From an uncultured delta proteobacterium (GTDB lineage Bacteria > Myxococcota_A > Polyangia > Polyangiales > Polyangiaceae), in NCBI GenBank assembly GCA_903858055.1, contig CAIOHM010000460.1:1-10047 (forward strand): a stretch of 10,047 nucleotides of DNA. The letters run 5' to 3'. The position numbers were made by a program, and so were the translations under genes. Each line of letters opens with the position of its first letter. Within the stretch, counting starts at the first letter, position 1. The notes beneath the pieces were generated by a model. That model was not told the DNA's origin and ran no database searches. It was given only the letters and a program-made list of their open reading frames with translations. This document shows positions 5,768 through 10,047 of this stretch, piece by piece.

Positions 5768-7174
5768 AGCCGCATCCTGATCGTCGACGACAGCCTCGCC
5801 ATCCGTGCACTCCTTGGCGACAAGCTTCGCAAGGCTGGCTACGAGGTCGTGGAGGTCGCGGACGGCATCGAAGGCGCGCAGAAGGCCCTCGAGGTCGCGC
5901 CCGACGTCGTCATCACCGACTTCTGGATGCCCGGCATTTCCGGCCTCCAGCTGTGTCGCCTGCTGCGCGCGGAGAAGGCGACCCAGAACGTCCCCGTGAT
6001 CCTCCTCACGGCCACGGAAGACCGCAAGACCCGCTTTTGGGCCCGCAACGCCGGCGCTGCCGCCTTCGTGAACAAGACCCAGCTCGGCGACATCGGCAAG
6101 GTCGTCGAGCAGGTGATCAGCGAAGGCGCGTTCATGAACTTCGACGAGGTCGACGTTCAAGGGCTCCAGCTCCACGGTGCGGTGCAGGAGCGCCTCTCGC
6201 AGCTCCTCGACCACCTGCTCTTCGACTCCGTCGTCGCCGGTCAGGTGCGCCAGCTCGCAGGCAACGTCGCCGAGTTCGACGACTTCTTCCGCGCTCTCAC
6301 CGAGGTCGCGAGCGAGATCATGACCTACCGATGGTTCGGTCTCTCGCTCACCGAAGAGCGCAAGTGCCTCATTCACACGCACCCGGGCATCCAAGAAGAG
6401 GCGGTCCAAGAGGCGCGCGAGGCGTTCGGCTTGCCCGCGGACGTGAGCATCGAGCTCGTCACCGGCGAGCAGCCTGCGGCCACCAAGGTGCACCGCACGA
6501 TCGTGCAGCCGGTCATGCACTCGTTCGCGCCCATCGGCTGCGTCGCGCTCGGCACGGACCGCAAGCACTCCTCCGCGGAAGACGATCGCTTCGTGCGCAT
6601 CGTCGCCCGCGAGCTCCCGGTGCCCCTCGAGCTCATGCGCGCCATGAAGCGCGCGACCACGCTCGCCTCGACCGACGGCCTCACGGGCCTCATGAACCGC
6701 CGCGCGTTCATCGAGCAAATGGAAGTCGAGCGCTCGCGCGCCGAGCGCACCGGCGTGGCGACCGCGGTGCTCCTCCTCGACATCGACCACTTCAAGAAGG
6801 TCAACGACACCATGGGCCACGCGGCCGGTGACGCGATCCTGAAGGGTGTCGCCGCGGTGCTCAAGCGCTTCGGCCGCAAGAGCGACTACGTGGCGCGCTG
6901 GGGTGGCGAAGAGTTCATCGTCGCGCTCACGCAGACCCCGGTCGCCGGTGCGCGCATCGCCGGTGAGCGTCTGCGCCGCGCGATCGAAGGCGCCGTGCAC
7001 GACCTCCCCGAGGGAGGCACGCATCAAGTCACCGCCTCGATTGGCCTCGCGGTCGCCACGGGCAGCTGGAAGCTCGACGCCGTCGTCGCCAAGGCGGACG
7101 AGGCGCTCTACGTGGCGAAGTCCCGCGGGCGTAACCGCGTCGAGCTCGCGGACCTCGGCGAAAACAGCGGCTGA
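5765..7174 (+). CDS. Response regulator diguanylate cyclase (REC, GAF-like middle, GGDEF)
   Basis: A 469-aa cytoplasmic signalling protein expected to make cyclic di-GMP from two GTP when phosphorylated. The receiver domain (about residues 1-120) has the acidic pair D8/D9, phosphoacceptor D52 (ITDFWMPG), T82 and K104. The middle (about 140-285) has no clear signature but resembles a GAF domain (ALTEVASEIMTYRWFGLSL, then IGCVALG and EDDRFVRIVARELP). The GGDEF domain (about 300-465) starts with TDGLTGLMNRRAF (T303 on). It contains DIDHFKKVNDTMGH (D339 on) and the active-site GGEEF (380-384). R371-K-S-D374, five residues before GGEEF, is the RxxD inhibitory site, so product feedback is likely. 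Catalytic residues appear complete. The gene starts with TTG behind GAGG. No histidine kinase is adjacent, so it is an orphan regulator. It converges on the next gene with one base between the stop codons. Confidence 0.95.
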   Translation: MSRILIVDDSLAIRALLGDKLRKAGYEVVEVADGIEGAQKALEVAPDVVITDFWMPGISGLQLCRLLRAEKATQNVPVILLTATEDRKTRFWARNAGAAAFVNKTQLGDIGKVVEQVISEGAFMNFDEVDVQGLQLHGAVQERLSQLLDHLLFDSVVAGQVRQLAGNVAEFDDFFRALTEVASEIMTYRWFGLSLTEERKCLIHTHPGIQEEAVQEAREAFGLPADVSIELVTGEQPAATKVHRTIVQPVMHSFAPIGCVALGTDRKHSSAEDDRFVRIVARELPVPLELMRAMKRATTLASTDGLTGLMNRRAFIEQMEVERSRAERTGVATAVLLLDIDHFKKVNDTMGHAAGDAILKGVAAVLKRFGRKSDYVARWGGEEFIVALTQTPVAGARIAGERLRRAIEGAVHDLPEGGTHQVTASIGLAVATGSWKLDAVVAKADEALYVAKSRGRNRVELADLGENSG

Positions 7175-7175
7175 T

Positions 7176-7841
7176 TCAGAGCCCGTTCAGGGCTTGGCCG
7201 CACGCGCACGAAGACGGAGCGGCGGCGCGCAGGTAGACGCGCTCGCAGCGGGCGCACACGACGCCGTCGCCCTCGAACGCGATGGGCTTGCCGCTCGCGG
7301 CGCAACGTCTGCCTGCAATCTGCACGGGTTCGAGCGGGAGCTCTTCACCCGCGACGCCGGCGGGTGCACCCACGCGTGCCTCGACCTCGGCACCGAGCAC
7401 GGACGGAACCCGGACCTTCGCCTCGGCGACCAGCGCCGCGAGGGCCTCGCGATGCGTGTGTAGACTGCACAGTTCGCTCACGCCCGTGCCAAACTCGGAC
7501 TTTCCTTCGATGCGTACCGCTGCGCCCTCGAGGCTCACGCGCGCGAGCCCATGCCACGGCACGCGGACGAGGTCCCCTTTCTCGAAGGCAACGCCGGCAG
7601 CCCCGACACGTACGCGCAGGCCACGGTTCGCCGAGAGCGCGGTCGCCACGCCAAGGAGCAGCGCCCCCAATGCGAGGGCTTCGGTGGTGTACGGAGCGGA
7701 CTCGGGGTTCTTCGTGCGCAGGTAGAACCCCACGGCGCCCGCTCCGGCGGCAAGCGCGCCCGCGTTGAGCACGAGGAGCAGGAGCCCTGCGGGCGTGGCG
7801 CTCGTGGGTTCGAAGCGGCGTTCGGTGCGTGCGTTCGACAT
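7176..7841 (-). CDS. Two-TM membrane protein with PH-like domain and cysteine-rich RING-like tail
   Basis: A 221-aa protein of unknown function. Two hydrophobic helices (about residues 17-41, LLLLVLNAGALAAGAGAVGF; and 52-72, ALALGALLLGVATALSA) form a membrane hairpin. A beta-rich region (about 75-145; LRVRVGAAGVAFEKGDLVRV, then PWHGLARVSL) resembles bacterial PH-like domains. The C-terminal 45 residues carry cysteines in the order RRC-AASGKPI, VVCARC-ERVYL, SSCACG. The spacing recalls prokaryotic RING/zinc-ribbon modules, but the usual His and one Cys pair are degenerate (CAAS, YLR), so metal binding is uncertain. The N-terminus lacks a cleavable signal. Its ATG (7841) is 8 nt downstream of the ruvA stop and has no clear ribosome-binding site, so it is probably co-transcribed and translationally coupled with ruvA. 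A functional link to recombination is not implied. Confidence 0.78.
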   Translation of the reverse strand: MSNARTERRFEPTSATPAGLLLLVLNAGALAAGAGAVGFYLRTKNPESAPYTTEALALGALLLGVATALSANRGLRVRVGAAGVAFEKGDLVRVPWHGLARVSLEGAAVRIEGKSEFGTGVSELCSLHTHREALAALVAEAKVRVPSVLGAEVEARVGAPAGVAGEELPLEPVQIAGRRCAASGKPIAFEGDGVVCARCERVYLRAAAPSSCACGQALNGL

Positions 7842-7849
7842 GGGATCGT

Positions 7850-8461
7850 TCAGGACGTCGTGAGGATCGCGAGGGCTTCGCGGAGCAGATCCGCGAGGGC
7901 GGTTTCGGCCAGGCGAGGCTCGAGCTTCTGCACGGCGACCTCGGCCTTGGCGGGCTTGTACCCCATGGAGACGAGCGCCGCGTGCAGCTGCTTGCTCTTG
8001 CCTTCGCTCGCGGTCGAGGGGCTTTTCGGTGCGGGGCCCGCGGCTCCCCCGCCGCTCGGGAGCTTGTCGCGGAGCTGCACGGTGAGGACCTCGGCGGTCT
8101 TCGCGCCGATGCCCGAGAGCTTCTTGAGTCGCGGGACGTCGCGGTCCTGGACGGCGCGGTGGAGCTCGTCGATGCCGATCTGGCCGAGGATCGCGACGGC
8201 GAGCTTGGGTCCGACGTTGGGCACGCCGATGAGCGTTCGAAAGACGGCGCGCTCGATCTCGCTCGGGAAGCCGAAGAGGGCGATTTGCTCCTCGCGCACG
8301 TGGGTGTGGATCGCGAGGGTGACTTCGCTCCCGACCTCGGCGCGCGCGCGCCCGAGGGCGCCGATCGGACAGAAAACCTCGTAGCCGACGCCGCCGACGT
8401 CGACGATGGCGGCCCCGTCACTCTCCGACGACACCAAGGTTCCGCGCAAGCGTCCGATCAT
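7850..8461 (-). CDS. ruvA: Holliday junction branch migration protein RuvA
   Basis: A 203-aa protein of typical RuvA length. RuvA tetramers bind the four-way junction and load the RuvB helicase. Domain I (residues 1-65) is the OB-fold: MIGRLRGTLV, GGVGYEVF, then THVREEQIALFGF. Domain II has two helix-hairpin-helix motifs, LIGVPNVGPKLAVAIL (77-92) and LSGIGAKTAEVLTVQL (115-130). A flexible Gly/Pro/Ser linker (about 134-155) leads to domain III (KQLHAALVSMGYKPAKAEVAV and onward), which contacts RuvB. The ATG at 8461 has a strong GTAAGGAGG (complement of 8466-8474) 4 nt upstream. Neither ruvB nor ruvC is next to it here. The gene downstream is the two-TM protein, and divergent from it is a lipoprotein gene. 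Confidence 0.96.
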   Translation of the reverse strand: MIGRLRGTLVSSESDGAAIVDVGGVGYEVFCPIGALGRARAEVGSEVTLAIHTHVREEQIALFGFPSEIERAVFRTLIGVPNVGPKLAVAILGQIGIDELHRAVQDRDVPRLKKLSGIGAKTAEVLTVQLRDKLPSGGGAAGPAPKSPSTASEGKSKQLHAALVSMGYKPAKAEVAVQKLEPRLAETALADLLREALAILTTS

Positions 8462-8534
8462 GATGCCTCCTTACAACAGGGAGCGCCGCGCGGGAAAAAG
8501 CATGGTCCCCACGCGAGGCCGCTGTTCGAGTCCC

Positions 8535-8561
8535 TTGACCGGCCCCGCCGCCCTGTGAAAA
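8535..8561 (+). promoter_or_regulatory. Weak promoter candidate for the lipoprotein gene
   Basis: TTGACC (8535-8540) matches the -35 consensus in 5 of 6 positions. The only A-rich block downstream (TGAAAA, 8556-8561) is a poor -10 at a short 15-bp spacing. The 202-bp gap 8462-8663 must hold start signals for ruvA and for this gene; nothing better was found. Confidence 0.25.
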
Positions 8562-8663
8562 GAACGAACCCTTGGAGAGGGCCTACCCGGCGCCCCGCCG
8601 TGTTCCGCAAGAAAGTGGCGGCGCGGTCGCGGGTCTCTCCGGTTCACCGCCAAGGAGTTTCCC

Positions 8664-8951
8664 ATGCGTTCCATCAAGCTCATGCTCGCCGTCTCGGCCC
8701 TCGCTGTCTCCGCCCTCGGCTGCGGCAACGAGGAGCCCGCCGCTGCCCCCGTGAACACCCCGGTCGTCGAGGCGCCCGCGCCGGAGCCCGTCGCCGCGCC
8801 GGTCGAAGTTGCGGCCCCCGCGCCCGCGCCGGCCGAAGTCGCGGCCCCCGCGCCCGCGCCCGAGGCCCCCAAGGCCGAGCCCGCGAAGCCTGCCAAGGGC
8901 AAGAAGGGCGACAAGAAGGCGGACAAGAAGGCCGACAAGAAGGCCAAGTGA
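8664..8951 (+). CDS. Small lipoprotein with Ala/Pro-rich stalk and lysine-rich tail
   Basis: A 95-aa predicted lipoprotein. The signal peptide MRSIKLMLAVSALAVSALG ends at C20. The lipobox (A-L-G-C) has Ala at -3 and Leu at -2 instead of the usual order, but is acceptable. The Cys is followed by GNEEPAAAPVN, then an extended Pro/Ala stalk (30-bp DNA repeat in two copies) and a strongly basic tail made of three KKAD-type units. There is no folded domain. Such a chain could tether to the outer membrane and reach across the periplasm to bind anionic partners such as peptidoglycan or nucleic acid, but this is inference. The start is clear: AAGGAG (8652-8657) is 6 nt before the ATG. The gene is divergent from ruvA and converges on the glycosyltransferase gene, with a hairpin between. 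Confidence 0.85.
   Translation: MRSIKLMLAVSALAVSALGCGNEEPAAAPVNTPVVEAPAPEPVAAPVEVAAPAPAPAEVAAPAPAPEAPKAEPAKPAKGKKGDKKADKKADKKAK
8805..8864 (+). repeat. Two 30-bp tandem repeats in the lipoprotein stalk
   Basis: Copies 8805-8834 and 8835-8864 differ at only a few positions (T/C in the sixth base and the last four bases). Each encodes EVAAPAPAP plus one residue. They are consistent with slippage or unequal duplication. Confidence 0.85.
8910..8945 (+). repeat. Three 12-bp tandem repeats encoding the Lys-rich tail
   Basis: GACAAGAAGGCG (8910-8921), GACAAGAAGGCC (8922-8933) and GACAAGAAGGCC (8934-8945) each encode D-K-K-A. The unit length is a multiple of three, so copy-number change would keep the frame. 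Confidence 0.92.
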
Positions 8952-8980
8952 AGCGCCACCCGCACGGGTGACGGTCACGG

Positions 8981-9008
8981 CGAGGCTGGCTCTTAGGAGC
9001 TGGCCTCG
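8981..9008 (+). terminator. Hairpin between convergent lipoprotein and glycosyltransferase genes
   Basis: CGAGGCTGGCTC (8981-8992) and GAGCTGGCCTCG (8997-9008) pair over 12 positions in plus-strand RNA, two of them G-U, with loop UUAG. On the minus strand those two positions become A-C mismatches, so the fold favours the plus-strand transcript. The following TCTCGTTTCG is only weakly T-rich. The loop and the opposing gene's stop codon (8993-8995) coincide. Confidence 0.5.
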
Positions 9009-10047
9009 TCTCGTTTCGCGGGCACGTGATCGCCAAGCCGCGCGCGCAGCACGAAGAGCGCGGCGGCGAGAAGGGCCTCGACGACGACGTGGTAGCGATC
9101 TTCACCGAAGAAGATCGCGTGCGTCGCGAGGAACGTGCCGAAGAGCGCGCCCACGAGGCGCAGCACGAGGGCCTCGTCGCTCACGAGTGCCAGCGCGAGC
9201 GCCACGGCGATGCCTCCCGACGTTGGGCGCCCGAGCAGCACCATGGGCACGAGGGCGAGCGCCCCGCTGAGCGCCTTCACGAAGAGCGAGCGACGACGCA
9301 GCGCCTCGAAGGCCGTGGCAAGGAGCAGCGCCTGGTGCACCACCATGAGCGCGCGCCACCCCGTGCGCCGCAGCGGCTCCGGTACGCGATCGGGTTGCGC
9401 CTCGTGGATCGCCTCCACAGGGAAGGCTTCGTAGTCGACCGCGTAGGAGAGCTTCGCGGGCACGAGCGCGAGGAAGCCGACCGGATCGCGCGCGATCGCC
9501 TCGCGTGCCTTCGTCGCGAGGCAGCGGTCCACCGCGACTTCGCCGAAGACCGCCTCGCAGCCGTGGTTCGAAGGGAGCGTGCGGTAGCGGCCGGTTGCGC
9601 CCGGGAGCGCGCCGATCGCGAGGTTCCAGCCGCCGTTCGTACTCACGAGCGCGGGGCCGTCGAGCACGCGCGCGTTGCGCAGCGACCACGGCGCCACGAC
9701 CGCCGCGAAGCTCGCCGCCACGAGGAGGACCCTCGCAAGCCAAGACCGGACCGGCGTGCGTGCGCCCTCCGTGATCACGACCACGAGCACGAGCACGGGC
9801 ACGACGAGGAGGCTTTGGGGGCGCACGAGCGTCGCGACGCCGCCGAGCAAGCCGGCGACGAGCGCGACGCCGAGGCCCGCGTGCAGATGCATCATGCACA
9901 GAACGAGCGCGGCGTAGAGAAGCGCGGCGAGCGGCTCCGCCATGACGAGAGGGGCTTGCAGTACGAGCCCTGGGTGAAGCGCGGCGACGAGGGCCGCTCC
10001 AAGAGCCGCGCGGTCGTCGCTTGCGTGTCGCACGATCGCGTGGACGA
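8993..10047 (-). CDS. GT-C membrane glycosyltransferase (family 39-like), C-terminal part, cut by window edge
   Basis: About 350 residues are visible and the frame is open to the right edge. The GTG at 10033 is an internal codon, not a start. The protein is strongly hydrophobic, with many TM helices (for example LGVALVAGLLGGVATLVRP, LLVVPVLVLVVVI, ALFGTFLATHAIFF). The stretch LHPGLVLQAPLVMAEPLAAL is typical of the later helices of GT-C enzymes. The stretch APWSLRN is followed after some 15 residues by STNGGWNLAIGALPGATGRY; this is the periplasmic-loop pattern of the ArnT/PMT-like family 39 glycosyltransferases, which use polyprenyl-phosphate sugars. The N-terminal DE-type catalytic loop is outside the window, so activity cannot be judged. 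The extracellular loop has two cysteines (NHGC and DRC) 16 residues apart, possibly a disulfide. The acceptor is unknown. Confidence 0.82.
   Translation of the reverse strand, partial: VHAIVRHASDDRAALGAALVAALHPGLVLQAPLVMAEPLAALLYAALVLCMMHLHAGLGVALVAGLLGGVATLVRPQSLLVVPVLVLVVVITEGARTPVRSWLARVLLVAASFAAVVAPWSLRNARVLDGPALVSTNGGWNLAIGALPGATGRYRTLPSNHGCEAVFGEVAVDRCLATKAREAIARDPVGFLALVPAKLSYAVDYEAFPVEAIHEAQPDRVPEPLRRTGWRALMVVHQALLLATAFEALRRRSLFVKALSGALALVPMVLLGRPTSGGIAVALALALVSDEALVLRLVGALFGTFLATHAIFFGEDRYHVVVEALLAAALFVLRARLGDHVPAKRDEASS

Noticed and set aside
5645..7027. Minus-strand extension of the MYXO-CTERM frame across the cyclase gene
   Set aside because: It is antisense to an intact REC/GGDEF gene and has no family motifs before the signal peptide at 5614.
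7180..7194. Small hairpin AGCCC/GGGCT as terminator of the cyclase gene
   Set aside because: The stem is only 5 bp, there is no T-run on either side, and it lies within the coding end of the convergent gene.
8521..8545. tRNA T-arm-like sequence GTTCGAGTCCC
   Set aside because: The flanking bases do not form the 5-bp T stem and no acceptor, D or anticodon arm is nearby.
7829..8971. 380-residue plus-strand open frame across ruvA and the lipoprotein
   Set aside because: It is antisense to ruvA, then overlaps the lipoprotein in another frame; its composition is that of a high-GC shadow.

Overview
The window looks like chromosomal DNA from a myxobacterium (Myxococcota). It is GC-rich throughout. 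It carries a MYXO-CTERM-like surface protein beside a predicted outer-membrane beta-barrel, a DUF2505-type protein, and a short Ala/Pro/Lys-rich lipoprotein, all typical of that phylum. Calls rest on reading motifs by eye. No database search was run, and family names are recalled.

Layout. Positions 1-2193 hold two tandem plus-strand ATPases of the AAA_14/DUF4143 type; the first is cut by the left edge. Each is followed by a copy of the same 46-bp hairpin element, with 16-bp arms around a 5-nt loop. From 2238 to 5614 five minus-strand genes follow. In their own transcription order these are a MYXO-CTERM-anchored FN3 protein, an outer-membrane beta-barrel 3 nt downstream of it, a DUF2505 protein, a 115-aa protein with an internal duplication, and a 78-aa unknown. 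Hairpins in the gaps suggest that the last three are transcribed separately. A 150-bp divergent intergenic region (5615-5764) carries the best promoter candidate in the window and leads into a plus-strand response regulator/diguanylate cyclase (REC, GAF-like middle, GGDEF) with a TTG start. This gene converges, with one base between the stops, on a minus-strand pair: ruvA, then a two-TM protein with a PH-like and a cysteine-rich RING-like tail. Divergent from ruvA is the small lipoprotein (8664-8951). It converges on the C-terminal part of a GT-C (family 39-like) membrane glycosyltransferase that runs off the right edge.

How the parts relate. Most neighbours are unrelated housekeeping or envelope genes. 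The clearest functional unit is the MYXO-CTERM protein plus beta-barrel pair. The diguanylate cyclase has all receiver and cyclase motifs plus an inhibitory site, so it is probably an orphan c-di-GMP response regulator.

The most unusual structure is the repeated hairpin element behind each divergent DUF4143 ATPase. It may be only a duplicated bidirectional terminator, but its cassette-like layout deserves a genome-wide search. I see no tRNA, rRNA, CRISPR array, insertion sequence or phage gene, and no gene-free stretch longer than about 210 bp.
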